Source: Paenibacillus baekrokdamisoli
Lineage (GTDB): Bacteria; Bacillota; Bacilli; Paenibacillales; Paenibacillaceae
Length of the DNA: 64,000 bases
Reading direction: 5' to 3'
Assembly: GCF_003945345.1 (NCBI RefSeq)
Contig: NZ_AP019308.1
Span: 6,877,001-6,941,000 of the forward strand
This document shows positions 44,697 to 53,111 of the stretch, one piece after another. Within the stretch, counting starts at the first letter, position 1; each line of letters begins with the position of its first letter. The position numbers and the translations under genes are program-made. Under the pieces are notes generated by a model, which was given only the letters and a program-made list of their open reading frames with translations, did no database searches and was not told where the DNA came from.

Positions 44697-46181
44697 TTAA
44701 GCTGCTCCTACAGTGGTGGCTTCAGGAGTCACTGACGTTGGCGGTACAGCTGCTTTTGGCTCGCGAATCCAATAGGTGCCGCTATTCGTTTGAATAAGCA
44801 GCCATCCCTGCCAGCGCTCCACGATAGTTGCTGTCTGGTCAGTGAGTATGATTGGGGATGGCAGGGCAGCAAGCGGAGAGACATACGCGATCGTATTTGC
44901 ATCTATTGCAATCGTTGATTGCTCCAATACATCGAAAGGCCCTTTAATAATGGAGCGTGCTGAGATCCAGACGATTCCCTTTATCGTTTGAATTTCGATC
45001 CAATCGCCCTTGAGTCTGGAAGCAGTATAACGACCGGGTTCAACCTTTGTAACGATTCTTGATTTCAAATCCGGGTACATATAGCCGAATTCTCCAGCCG
45101 TTACTCGAATGTCTACATGTAATGGTGATGCAGCTTGCCGCTTCATCCATAACGCATAGCCTTCTTTGGCTAATAGCCAGACCGTATTTCTCTGCTGTCC
45201 CCAAATTCGATTCCATTCGGAGAGAGGAACATTTGTCTCACCCGCGGATCGACCCAGCTCTGGTGTTAATCCAGGACGCTCGAATTGGGTAATAAACCAG
45301 TCCGTGAAGCCACCGCCGGATGGATGAGGCTTGGGCTGAACGAGCTGATAGCTGGTTAGGCTGGCATAAGCATTCGCGATGGCTTGGTCCCTCGCAAAGA
45401 ATTGTGGCTTCGTCTTAAAGTTCCAGTATAAAATCTCACCGGAGGAATGATAGGCGACTGCGATCTCTGGTTTCGTGGAGAGAGTAAGGTCGTACATCGC
45501 TTTCGCTTCTTTGGCCTGAAGTGGCTGTAAGCCTTTGTAGTTCATATAGTAGGGAGCATTGCCCGGGTTATGAATATCACTCCAGCCGGCAGGATACGAA
45601 CGGTTCAGGTCAATCCCCTTACCATTTGCCTTCCACCGTTTAAAGTTGCTGCTTCCGCTGTTCATTTGAATGAGAGATGGATGCACAGCAGCTGGAAAAG
45701 CTGAGAGTCCGAGCTGCTGCAGGGTTACGCCATCGGGATTAACCATCGGTACAATTCGGAAGGTGACCCGGTCAAGTAAGTCACGCGCACGGTAACCACC
45801 AAATACGGAAGCGCCCTGTTCATATTGCTGTGCCATTTGTTCCATTAGCATCATAGAATTAATAGTCGTGATCCATTCTCGGGCATGATGCGATCCAAGA
45901 AGTAAGATCACAGCTGAGCCTTTACCGATATCAGCTGTCCAGAGCTCGCGTCCATATTCACTCTTTCCAGCTGAACTAAGCTGAATGAAGTCAGAATAAC
46001 GAGCAGCTAAAGCCTTTAAATCACGAGTCGTTGTCGCATACGTGTACACTTGCTGTGGATTGATAATGGGTTGAAGGGGTTGAGCGGTTTGGGCTGAAAC
46101 GGGTTTGTTCAGAACAAAGAAGAGGGAGGACATGAATAAAACGCTTGTAAACACGAGATGAATAGAACGATGAAAAGACAT
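44697..46181 (-). CDS. secreted M14 zinc carboxypeptidase with SH3-like tail
   Basis: 494 residues. Signal peptide ending near PVSAQ, then the M14 peptidase with zinc ligands His99-x-x-Glu102 (HHAREW) and His245 (AYHSSGE) and general base Glu308 (GLTPELG). Substrate residues appear in NPDGV and DLNRSYPAGW. The tail (about 350-480) has two SH3-like modules (YTASRLKGDWIEIQTIKGIV and IVERWQGWLLIQTNSGTYWI), consistent with cell-wall attachment. It probably trims peptides or peptidoglycan stems outside the cell. CAGGAGAT precedes the ATG and may be sequestered by an upstream complement. Confidence 0.88.
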   Translation of the reverse strand: MSFHRSIHLVFTSVLFMSSLFFVLNKPVSAQTAQPLQPIINPQQVYTYATTTRDLKALAARYSDFIQLSSAGKSEYGRELWTADIGKGSAVILLLGSHHAREWITTINSMMLMEQMAQQYEQGASVFGGYRARDLLDRVTFRIVPMVNPDGVTLQQLGLSAFPAAVHPSLIQMNSGSSNFKRWKANGKGIDLNRSYPAGWSDIHNPGNAPYYMNYKGLQPLQAKEAKAMYDLTLSTKPEIAVAYHSSGEILYWNFKTKPQFFARDQAIANAYASLTSYQLVQPKPHPSGGGFTDWFITQFERPGLTPELGRSAGETNVPLSEWNRIWGQQRNTVWLLAKEGYALWMKRQAASPLHVDIRVTAGEFGYMYPDLKSRIVTKVEPGRYTASRLKGDWIEIQTIKGIVWISARSIIKGPFDVLEQSTIAIDANTIAYVSPLAALPSPIILTDQTATIVERWQGWLLIQTNSGTYWIREPKAAVPPTSVTPEATTVGAA

Positions 46182-46189
46182 AAGTTAGA

Positions 46190-46236
46190 ATCTCCTGTTG
46201 ATTAGATTGGATGACAAATATTAGGTGTCAGGAGAT
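46190..46236 (-). promoter_or_regulatory. Shine-Dalgarno-sequestering complement upstream of the carboxypeptidase gene
   Basis: In the mRNA sense, ATCTCCTG (complement of 46229-46236) is a perfect 8-nt complement of the ribosome binding site CAGGAGAT (complement of 46190-46197), with a 31-nt spacer. The pairing could mask translation initiation. It may be chance, since any anti-Shine-Dalgarno sequence would do this. Confidence 0.35.
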
Positions 46237-46421
46237 ATTTATTCGACATATTTTTCTGTTTTCCTTCGAAAAAGAGCAAAAAACGACAAAAAGGCCGTCA
46301 ATCCAATCGTTGGTTAGCGGTCAGGTGGAGGAGCCATGCTCTGTGGAATAGCCTTTTTTCATAGGATGATTAATCATTGAAGTCCAGTTCATGTAACGCA
46401 TGTGTAATTCCGAGAGGAAAT

Positions 46422-46446
46422 AAAAATAGACCCTTAAGAAGGGTCT
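46422..46446 (-). terminator. terminator of the LSm-like small gene
   Basis: AGACCCTT/AAGGGTCT hairpin. Read leftward it is followed by TATTTTTATTT. It lies 45 nt past the stop of the 78-residue gene. The rest of the 46182-46491 interval shows no gene. Confidence 0.7.
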
Positions 46447-46491
46447 GAGGGGTATCAAAGAGGATTAATACTCTTTGTCTATTTTCTTACA

Positions 46492-46728
46492 TTAGATCAA
46501 AGCTATAGCAAGAAGGGTAAAGAGAGACAAAGTTAGAATATCATTTGAAGGTCCAAACCATGCCGATGTTTGAACTTTACCCGATGTACGGACTCCACCC
46601 GATGTCCGTAAGTAAACATTGTTTCCATCTACGTTAACGATAACGCCCTCGTGGATTTCTCCAAAGCAAGTATGCACGCGAACTCTGCGATTCATATGCC
46701 TCATGCATAAATGATATATCTCATCCAT
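46492..46728 (-). CDS. small LSm-like protein with hydrophobic C terminus
   Basis: 78 residues. The first half (HMNRRVRVHTCFGEIHEGVI then VNVDGNNVYLR) has the strand pattern of a small Sm/SH3-like beta barrel. The last 20 residues (NDILTLSLFTLLAIALI) are hydrophobic and could anchor it in a membrane or spore layer. I recognise only a conserved-hypothetical type. GGGGAGGT lies before the ATG, and a terminator follows. Confidence 0.6.
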   Translation of the reverse strand: MDEIYHLCMRHMNRRVRVHTCFGEIHEGVIVNVDGNNVYLRTSGGVRTSGKVQTSAWFGPSNDILTLSLFTLLAIALI

Positions 46729-46905
46729 TTAGTTCTACCTCCCCTCATCATCAACATAATCACAGTATCCAAGTAAGCTTATTGAGATGGAAAAGTCGAG
46801 AACATACAGTAGACGGAAGTCTCTACGGCACTTCTGCATTCTATGAAAGGAATCCATTCGGGGACTGGACTGCTTGCAAAATGTGCGAATGGAACCCTTA
46901 GGAAG

Positions 46906-46978
46906 TTGACAATTCAATCCTACTGTAATATCATCTAATTTAACGATTCATAAATTAGATACTTGTTAAATTAGATGA
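46906..46978 (+). promoter_or_regulatory. promoter and perfect inverted-repeat operator of the ArsR/DUF2087 gene
   Basis: TTGACA (46906-46911), 17 bp, TATCAT (46929-46934): a near-consensus promoter. A perfect 14-bp inverted repeat TCATCTAATTTAAC / GTTAAATTAGATGA (46931-46944 and 46965-46978) starts inside the -10 box and spans the likely transcription start. The spacer holds a further AAATTAGAT copy. This geometry fits repression by the encoded ArsR-type protein. Confidence 0.75.
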
Positions 46979-46988
46979 GGGAGGTTGA

Positions 46989-47603
46989 ATGCGACTGATG
47001 CAATTGGATAAGGTGGTTAGCTATCATAAAGCTCTTGCAGATCCTACAAGAATAAAGATTTTAATTCTGCTTGCTGATGGAGAACTTAATGGTCAAGTTT
47101 TGGCAGAAAAGCTATTTGTTACACCTGCAACAATAACTCACCATGCTGCGAAACTGCGGGAAGCTAGTCTGATTAACGAGCGAAGGGTTAAAAATACGAT
47201 CTATTTTTCATTAAATGATTACTTCATCAAGAATAACGCCACCGCTACAGAAAATTTGATTTACCGAAAAGCAGATTCCAAAGGAGGTACGGACATTTTG
47301 CATGATGACCATAAGCGAATAAAGGATTCCGTCATTAAGAACTTCTTCACATCCGAAGGAAAATTGAAAAGTCTGCCCGTTCAACTTAAGAAAAAACTCA
47401 TTGTGTTGGAACATTTAGTCTCCCAGTTGGAAAAGGGGCGGAAGTACACTGAGAAGGATATCAATGCTTTTATTAAGAATTTCCATGAAGATTTCGCAAC
47501 GATACGCAGGGAATTTATTATGCACCAATTCATGTATAGGGAAAATCAAATTTACGAGTTAAATCCACAAGAAATGTGGGCGAGGTGGGAGATTCTGTCG
47601 TGA
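46989..47603 (+). CDS. ArsR-family regulator with C-terminal DUF2087 domain
   Basis: 204 residues. The N-terminal winged helix (about 5-75) has KALADPTRIKILILLADGEL and recognition helix TPATITHHAAKLREASLI. No metal-binding cysteine motif is visible. The C-terminal half (LKSLPVQLKKKLIVLEHLV, FHEDFATIRREFIMHQFMYR) matches DUF2087, often attached to ArsR domains. The ligand is unknown. It lies directly behind its own promoter/operator and overlaps the next gene by 4 nt (GTGA). The AT-rich composition differs from the flanks. Confidence 0.85.
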   Translation: MRLMQLDKVVSYHKALADPTRIKILILLADGELNGQVLAEKLFVTPATITHHAAKLREASLINERRVKNTIYFSLNDYFIKNNATATENLIYRKADSKGGTDILHDDHKRIKDSVIKNFFTSEGKLKSLPVQLKKKLIVLEHLVSQLEKGRKYTEKDINAFIKNFHEDFATIRREFIMHQFMYRENQIYELNPQEMWARWEILS

Positions 47604-48241
47604 CCACTGTAGGTATTCTAGGATTGGTTCATGATCATGAACTTAGGCAAAAGTATAATTTATCTTTGGAGTTCATAAAGGAGTTAATTTTAGAATTTAA
47701 TCCAGATGTTATTTGTGGTGAGGTACTTCCCAACAGCTGGGAAAAATATAATAAAGACAGCAATCATCGAGGATATTGGGGAGAACCTGCAAGTGAATAT
47801 TGGGATTTAATCTTTCCTCTATGTGAAGAAGAAAAATATGAATTTGTACCTATTGATTGGGTTGAACTTGATGTTTGGATGGATTTCGACCCTTTTAATA
47901 GTTATAACGAACAACAAAGGCAAAAATTGAATGTTGAGTTAGAGCAATGGTTTCAGAGACAGCTCTCAACATGGAATTCAAGTGTTATTCCATTAAATTC
48001 ACTAGAATATGACGCTGTTACGAAACAGAAGTACGAATGGCTAGAACGAATTAACCCTCAAGCGCAATTATTTAGGTGGGTATGTAGACATCTTATTATG
48101 ATTCAGCGAATAAAAAACGCCATTAAGAAGTACTCAGGGAAACGAATCTTGTCTATTGTAGGTGCAGACCATAATCATGTCTTGTATGAAGGGCTAATTG
48201 CAGAAAAGGACATACAACTCGTATATCCCTTGAGAAAATAA
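47600..48241 (+). CDS. unknown protein, possibly TraB/ChaN/EreA-like fold
   Basis: 213 residues, no confident family. The N terminus TTVGILGLVHDHELRQKYNL then FNPDVICGEVLP, and the C-terminal RILSIVGADHNHVLYEGL, resemble the paired G-x-x-H and Glu motifs of the TraB/ChaN/EreA-like superfamily; this is only a hint. The middle is rich in Trp and Tyr. GTG 47600 overlaps the regulator stop (GTGA), with GGTGGGAG 8 nt upstream, so both genes are translated from one mRNA. The encoded activity is probably what the regulator controls. AT-rich, likely horizontally acquired. Confidence 0.65.
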   Translation: MTTVGILGLVHDHELRQKYNLSLEFIKELILEFNPDVICGEVLPNSWEKYNKDSNHRGYWGEPASEYWDLIFPLCEEEKYEFVPIDWVELDVWMDFDPFNSYNEQQRQKLNVELEQWFQRQLSTWNSSVIPLNSLEYDAVTKQKYEWLERINPQAQLFRWVCRHLIMIQRIKNAIKKYSGKRILSIVGADHNHVLYEGLIAEKDIQLVYPLRK

Positions 48242-48339
48242 AGAGAGCAAATACTATTTCCTGGACACAGCGAATGCTTGACCGTAAGATTTGCGAATTC
48301 AATACTGTTTATGATGAACGACTGTTTTTAGACATAATA

Positions 48340-48378
48340 ATAGGGATTCTGCTTGTCTGAGACAACCAGAATCCCTAT
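48340..48378. other. strong hairpin downstream of the two-gene unit
   Basis: ATAGGGATTCTG/CAGAATCCCTAT with an inner TTGTC/GACAA helix. There is no T tract on either strand, so it may be an imperfect terminator or an RNA-stabilising element. Confidence 0.5.
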
Positions 48379-48444
48379 CGGTACTCCTCAATCGTATTCA
48401 ATTGGTACTTACACACTCCATTCAAACAACTTCCGTTGCATTAG

Positions 48445-48564
48445 TTAACCTTACTTAACCTTACTTAACCTTACTTAACCTTACTTAACCTTACTTAACC
48501 TTACTTAACCTTACTTAACTTTGCTTAACCTTACTTAACTTTGATTAACCTAACTTTACTTTGA
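48445..48564 (+). repeat. 10-bp tandem repeat array
   Basis: Seven perfect tandem copies of TTAACCTTAC (48445-48514), followed by five degenerate copies in the same 10-bp register to about 48564. It is non-coding and lies in an AT-rich gene-poor interval. Confidence 0.95.
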
Positions 48565-48990
48565 TTTCATTGGTCAGAGTACAATCAATTTCGATCGACG
48601 TCATCCTTGCCGCTGGTCCCCACATGTCCTGTAAGCAAATAACTTAATCTTGCTTACTCCTTTCCCAATTAGTGATAGGACACGCTTCGCTTACCTGCTT
48701 CATTGGACTATCCCCTCTCGGTGGAGTACTTGTACTTACTCCGACAATCACTCAGGTTCATTCATTCTTCTTTTGGAAAACGTTGTCTGAATGATATGAG
48801 CTAAGTGTACACGCTTTGTGTTAGTTTTGTAAATATTCAGAATAATCAAATTAAAGAGAAAATTGTAGGTTTATTGCCTATTTCCTCGCAATTACTCCTT
48901 TATCTTTACTATTTCGCAACTTGACTAAGAGGAAGCCGTGAGTGTCAGTTAATCCGAAGCGAGAGCACACCTCGTGAGCGCGATCAAAAC
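48565..48990. other. gene-free stretch
   Basis: No ORF with family resemblance and no convincing ribosome binding site on either strand. There is a small inverted repeat near 48722-48742 (GGAGTAC...TTACTCC) and several short pyrimidine-rich segments. It could be decayed sequence from the acquisition of the neighbouring AT-rich genes. Confidence 0.4.
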
Positions 48991-48992
48991 TA

Positions 48993-49050
48993 TTGACAGA
49001 ATAATTGATTTTGGTTATATTATAACCAGCGGTTAGTAACCAGTGGTTAC
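48993..49050 (+). promoter_or_regulatory. promoter with three overlapping palindromes before the MBL gene
   Basis: TTGACA (48993-48998), 17 bp, TATATT (49016-49021). Palindromes: GGTTATATTATAACC (49013-49027) over the -10, GGTTAGTAACC (49031-49041), and GTAACCAGTGGTTAC (49036-49050), all built on GGTTA/TAACC half-sites. This is a clear repressor-operator layout, probably TetR- or MarR-type. No such regulator gene is adjacent. Confidence 0.75.
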
Positions 49051-49073
49051 ATGAAGAAACGGAGATGATCGAG

Positions 49074-49742
49074 ATGAAAATTAAACAAATTTCCGAGCAT
49101 ATTTGGAGTTTGAAAACATGGCTGTTAATTCCGATTCATGTGTGGGTTGTGGTGGAGAAGGATGGTGTTATTCTCGTGGATGCGGGAATGGGTTTGATGA
49201 CCAAAGGAATTTTATCTTTCATAGATAAACTGCAAGCAGGACCCCTTAAGGCGATCGTTCTGACTCACGGGCATTCCGATCATGTTGGAGCGATCAAACG
49301 TATTCAACAGCAGCATCAGGTACCTGTCTATGCGCATCGTATCGAGATGCCCTATATGGAAGGTAAGCTTCCCTATCCGAAACGAAAGAAAGTTGAACAG
49401 ACGGTTGCTGCTGGCTTGGCAATACCGCTGAAGGAGGAGGCTTCTGGTGAGCTTGAGCTTGTCGGAGGATTAAGGCCGTATTTGACACCCGGTCATTCAC
49501 CGGGCCATGTCGTTTATTATCATGAGCAGGATCAAGTGATGTTGGCAGGTGATTTGTTTACATCCAAGAAAGGCCAGCTTCGCAAGCCAATGGCGATGTT
49601 TACAGCGGATATGAAGGAAGCGATTGTCAGCAGTGAAATTGTGCGAAAGCTGCAGCCCAAACGACTTGAAGTCTGCCATGGTAATTCGGTCCTGCTGCCG
49701 GGAGAGCAAATCGATGCTTATATAGCCTCTAATAGCATATAA
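49074..49742 (+). CDS. MBL-fold metallo-hydrolase
   Basis: About 222 residues. The metallo-beta-lactamase motif LTHGHSDHVGA (HxHxDH), GHSPGHVVYY (His), GDLFTSKK (Asp) and CHGNSVL (His) provide the dinuclear metal site. The substrate is unknown. ATG 49074 has GGAG 9 nt upstream, while ATG 49065 abuts GGAG. It is tightly flanked by an operator-rich promoter and a terminator, so it is a regulated single-gene unit. Confidence 0.87.
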   Translation: MKIKQISEHIWSLKTWLLIPIHVWVVVEKDGVILVDAGMGLMTKGILSFIDKLQAGPLKAIVLTHGHSDHVGAIKRIQQQHQVPVYAHRIEMPYMEGKLPYPKRKKVEQTVAAGLAIPLKEEASGELELVGGLRPYLTPGHSPGHVVYYHEQDQVMLAGDLFTSKKGQLRKPMAMFTADMKEAIVSSEIVRKLQPKRLEVCHGNSVLLPGEQIDAYIASNSI

Positions 49743-49779
49743 TTTGGTCCACTTCAGGGGTGAACATAGCTGCATGAAT

Positions 49780-49819
49780 AGGCGCCTTCTTTCTCGACCA
49801 AGCCGAATAGAAGACGCCT
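49780..49819. terminator. hairpin between the MBL and RluA-type genes
   Basis: AGGCGCCTTCT/AGAAGACGCCT, one mismatch, between convergent genes. Confidence 0.65.
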
Positions 49820-49830
49820 TAAATTACCTC

Positions 49831-50865
49831 CTATTTCACTAGGAACCCTTCACGGAATGGATTCAGAAACATTTTTGGAATTTCCGTTTCGAATTTCAGA
49901 AGAGCTCCTGTTCTAGGATGCACGAAGCTCAATACGCGCGCATGTAGGCCCAGCCGGTTAATCGCTTTGGATTTGGAGCCGTACTTCTTATCATTAACGA
50001 TAGGATGACCAATGTCCTCCATATGTACCCGAATCTGATTCTTACGTCCAGTCTCAAGGGAAACCTCAAGTAAGGAGAAATTTTTATTGGACTGTATGAC
50101 TTTATAATGGGTTATCGCGTGCAGTCCATCATTCGGGTAGTGGCTGGAATACATTTTCAACGTCTTACTTTCCTTCAACCATGAGTTAATTGTTCCTTCT
50201 GGTTTCTTGACCATGCCTTCAACCAAAGCGACATATGTGCGCTCCTTTACGGTTTCCTGCCATGAATTTTGCAGCTGCTGCTGTATTTCTTCACTCTTCG
50301 CAAACATCATAACTCCGGAAGTATCCCGATCCAGTCGATGTACGACAAAAATTCGATTATATTCATTTCCGCTCGCTCGTACATGAGCAGTCAGCTGCCT
50401 GTAGGCCGTCAGGTCTGTTTCTTTATCTGAGGCAATAGATAACAGGCCGGCATCCTTCACAACGATAATAAGATCCTCATCCTCATGCAGAATCGTAAGT
50501 CCGATAAGAGGAGGCATCTCGACTACTTTATCTTTGGATAGAGTAACCGTTTGTCCGACTTGGAGCTGATAATTAAAGGCGGTCACTACCTTGCCGTTAA
50601 CTGAAATTTGACCGCGGCCCAGCATAGATTTGATCGCGTTTCGTCCGCCACTTGTAATGTTTTTCAATAAAAAAGGAAGCAGCTCCATCGGTTCTTGAAC
50701 AACGAAGGGTTTACTTGTTGACTCACGGGCAGAACGATCCGTTACGGAAGTCATCTTGCTTCCTTTCACGTTAGGCTTGAGAGCGGGTCTGCCTTCTGAG
50801 CGCCTGCTTGGCGAGCTCTGTTTTCCATTGGGCTGACGCTTTGAATCTGTTTTACGTTTGTCCAT
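49831..50865 (-). CDS. RluA family RNA pseudouridine synthase
   Basis: 344 residues. About 50 residues at the N terminus are basic and disordered (Lys/Arg/Ser-rich). An S4-like domain follows (LLPFLLKNITSGGRNAIKSM), then the RluA catalytic domain with HRLDRDTSGVMMFAKS (catalytic Asp in the second RD), TYVALVEG and GRKNQIRVHMEDIGHPIVND. The target U in rRNA or tRNA is unknown. An AACGGTT-containing palindrome lies upstream. Confidence 0.9.
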   Translation of the reverse strand: MDKRKTDSKRQPNGKQSSPSRRSEGRPALKPNVKGSKMTSVTDRSARESTSKPFVVQEPMELLPFLLKNITSGGRNAIKSMLGRGQISVNGKVVTAFNYQLQVGQTVTLSKDKVVEMPPLIGLTILHEDEDLIIVVKDAGLLSIASDKETDLTAYRQLTAHVRASGNEYNRIFVVHRLDRDTSGVMMFAKSEEIQQQLQNSWQETVKERTYVALVEGMVKKPEGTINSWLKESKTLKMYSSHYPNDGLHAITHYKVIQSNKNFSLLEVSLETGRKNQIRVHMEDIGHPIVNDKKYGSKSKAINRLGLHARVLSFVHPRTGALLKFETEIPKMFLNPFREGFLVK

Positions 50866-50948
50866 TTATTACGCACACCGTCCTATCTAAGTTAACCTCC
50901 ATATTAGCATGAAACGGCCTACCAAAGCTATGAGACCTCAAGTGCTCC

Positions 50949-50975
50949 AACGGTTCGAAACGGTTTCAAACCGTT
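50949..50975. promoter_or_regulatory. AACGGTT repeat/palindrome upstream of the RluA-type gene
   Basis: AACGGTT at 50949-50955 and 50959-50965 in direct orientation, with AACCGTT at 50969-50975 forming a perfect palindrome with the second copy (3-nt spacer). It is operator-like; the regulator is unknown. Confidence 0.4.
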
Positions 50976-51067
50976 CTCAGGAATAAAGCACCGAGCTGGA
51001 GATCTTCGCGGTAACGATTCGTACGGAGCGGTAGTACTCCCTTCTTGTGAACAGTTCATCCATATAC

Positions 51068-51112
51068 GACGAACAAACCGATTAACCCTCAAGGGCTGAT
51101 CGGTTTGTTCGT
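51068..51112. terminator. hairpin after the PhyH gene
   Basis: CGAACAAACCGAT paired with ATCGGTTTGTTCG plus an inner AACCCT/AGGGCT helix. It lies just past the stop of the leftward PhyH gene; the T tract is weak. Confidence 0.6.
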
Positions 51113-51126
51113 GATCGGAGGCAAGT

Positions 51127-51945
51127 CTACTTCTGATAAACGACTGGAAAATGTGGACCAGTCAGCAGCTCACCTGGTTCAACTGTAACGTATGGAAGCA
51201 TCGCATGGCCGCCAATCGGCTCGTATCTCGTATGGCCTGGCATATAATGAACCGCGATTGCCCGGCGTTTCTTGTCTGAACGGTTATGCGGACTGCCGTG
51301 CCAAGTTAGGCAATGATGATAGCCGACCTGGCCTTTCTTGATTTCAAAAGGTACGGCTTCAACCTTTGCATGATTAGGCAGCATTTCAGGCTGTTTATGG
51401 AAGGGCAAGAAATCTTCTGTGCTGGAGAGATAGCGTTGGTGGTTGCCCCACTTGTGACTGCCTGGTACCATCCACATGCAGCCGTTCTCAATTATTGCAT
51501 CGTCTAAAGCGACCCATGCGCTGACTAGGTCAGAGGGCTGAATGATCGGCCACAGCGGGTGATCCTGATGCCAAGCTGTCGGTCCGCCGGTTATTGGCGG
51601 CTTATATTGAATTTGATCATGCCAAATCCGCAAGGTATCGGTGTGAGAGAGCTGAGCGATTTCCTCGCAGATGGTTTGGTTAGCTGCATGTTTCAAGAAT
51701 AGATCGCTAGCCATCCAAATATTGACGATTTGGACAACCTTAGAGCTAACCGTCATTTTCATATTGTCATAGGGAGAGTCGTCCTGAAGCATGTCACGGT
51801 TCAGAACCGGTTTTTTGACCGATTGCCCGTCCATGACGAGATCGAGTTCCTCGCGCAGCGCTTCTACCTCAGCATCATCCAGAACAACACTGCCCTTTAG
51901 AAATCCGTTGTTTTCAAACTCATTTAATTGTGCTTGACTTAACAT
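51127..51945 (-). CDS. phytanoyl-CoA dioxygenase (PhyH) family protein
   Basis: 272 residues. Fe(II)/2-oxoglutarate oxygenase with the facial triad WHQDHPLW (HxD) and the distal His in HHCLTWHGSPHNRSDKKRRA, whose Arg binds 2-oxoglutarate. The substrate is unknown. AGAGGTG lies before the ATG. It is divergent from an AraC-type regulator, a common local control arrangement, suggesting induction by a small ligand. Confidence 0.87.
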   Translation of the reverse strand: MLSQAQLNEFENNGFLKGSVVLDDAEVEALREELDLVMDGQSVKKPVLNRDMLQDDSPYDNMKMTVSSKVVQIVNIWMASDLFLKHAANQTICEEIAQLSHTDTLRIWHDQIQYKPPITGGPTAWHQDHPLWPIIQPSDLVSAWVALDDAIIENGCMWMVPGSHKWGNHQRYLSSTEDFLPFHKQPEMLPNHAKVEAVPFEIKKGQVGYHHCLTWHGSPHNRSDKKRRAIAVHYMPGHTRYEPIGGHAMLPYVTVEPGELLTGPHFPVVYQK

Positions 51946-52025
51946 GAGACTGACACCTCTTTTATAGGAATTGTGGTTGATAACGCAATCATAATGGATA
52001 ACAGCAAGCTCGTATTTACATTAAC

Positions 52026-52040
52026 GCAACAGGGTGTTGC
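52026..52040. promoter_or_regulatory. palindrome in the PhyH/AraC intergenic region
   Basis: GCAACA-GGG-TGTTGC, perfect 6-bp arms, between the divergent genes. Candidate binding site of the AraC-type regulator. Confidence 0.35.
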
Positions 52041-52088
52041 ACTTTTCAAACATCATCGAGTGATTCGGTTAAAGGAGATGCGAATTCA

Positions 52089-52964
52089 TTGGACAGCTAT
52101 CAATTAGGATCCATATATGAGATTCAGCCGACGGTTAATTTCATCGGTCATGCGGAAGCGGCTGCTGGTATTGCTTGGGGGCCGCGGTTCATCCCGGACT
52201 ACCAGCTTTTTCATATCGTATCAGGAGAAGCTGAAGTTTATTATGGTGCAGAACATTATGTACTGGGGCCCGGAGATTGTACCTTCTACGGCCCCCAAGT
52301 TCCTCATAAGCTAGTTGTAATAAGACCCGTTGTTTATTTCAGCCTCCACTTTCAGCTGCGGCATTCATCGCCGGAGCCTCAGCATCCTGCCTACAACATT
52401 CAACCTTGCAGCGAGGGGGATTTACTTCAACATACGAAGCTTAACTACTATCTGGGTATTCCTAACCATGAACCTTTATTAATTCCACCTGTGTTCTCTA
52501 TGCCAGCTTTGGAGTCAATCATGCTGCGTATTGCGAATGAATATCGGAATGAACAGACCGGCTATGCGATCGTGCTTCGCGCATTACTGACAGAATTGAT
52601 TGCAAGCATCGTCAGAGATCGTTTAGCAGCACGTCCGCACTCACTAGAACGAACGAAGGTCGACCCAGCTCTTCGCGCAATCGCTATGCATCCGGAGAAT
52701 AATTGGACGATTCCACAGCTGGCTGCGTTATGCGGCTATCATGTCATCTATTTCTCTTCCTTATTTAAGAAATGTACAGGTGTGAGTCCCAAGCAATATC
52801 TCATTACAGAGCGCATTCGCAAAGCTAAATCCTATCTATTGGGAGGGGAGAAGCTGGAAACTATTGCAGGCAAGCTAGGTTATACCAGCATTCACTATTT
52901 TTCGAGAAACTTTAAAGAGGAGACAGGTCTGAGCCCAACTGAATTTAAGCAGCAGGAGCAGTAA
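52089..52964 (+). CDS. AraC family transcriptional regulator
   Basis: 291 residues. N-terminal cupin sensor domain (IVSGEAEVYYGAEHYVLGPG, PHKLVVIRPVVYFSLHFQL), then two helix-turn-helix motifs (TIPQLAALCGYHVIYFSSLF and LETIAGKLGYTSIHYFSRNF) ending KEETGLSPTEFK. The TTG start at 52089 follows AAAGGAG by 11 nt; no better in-frame start is visible. Divergent from the PhyH gene, its likely target. Confidence 0.9.
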   Translation: MDSYQLGSIYEIQPTVNFIGHAEAAAGIAWGPRFIPDYQLFHIVSGEAEVYYGAEHYVLGPGDCTFYGPQVPHKLVVIRPVVYFSLHFQLRHSSPEPQHPAYNIQPCSEGDLLQHTKLNYYLGIPNHEPLLIPPVFSMPALESIMLRIANEYRNEQTGYAIVLRALLTELIASIVRDRLAARPHSLERTKVDPALRAIAMHPENNWTIPQLAALCGYHVIYFSSLFKKCTGVSPKQYLITERIRKAKSYLLGGEKLETIAGKLGYTSIHYFSRNFKEETGLSPTEFKQQEQ

Positions 52965-53111
52965 AAAGAACTAGCCTTATCGTCATTTTATGGAAATTTA
53001 CATGGGCACTTCACATTTGAATCTAGTAATTTAGATATAATAGACAAAAGAGATAGCTGGTGTTACGATAACGACTGAGAGATTAGGAGATAATTGGAGG
53101 AAACTAAAGGC

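Noticed and set aside
48445-48564. CRISPR array
   Set aside because: The repeats are contiguous 10-mers without spacers, and no cas genes are present.
51068-51112. Insertion-sequence terminal repeat
   Set aside because: The inverted arms lie 10-20 nt apart as a simple hairpin just past the PhyH stop; no transposase is present.
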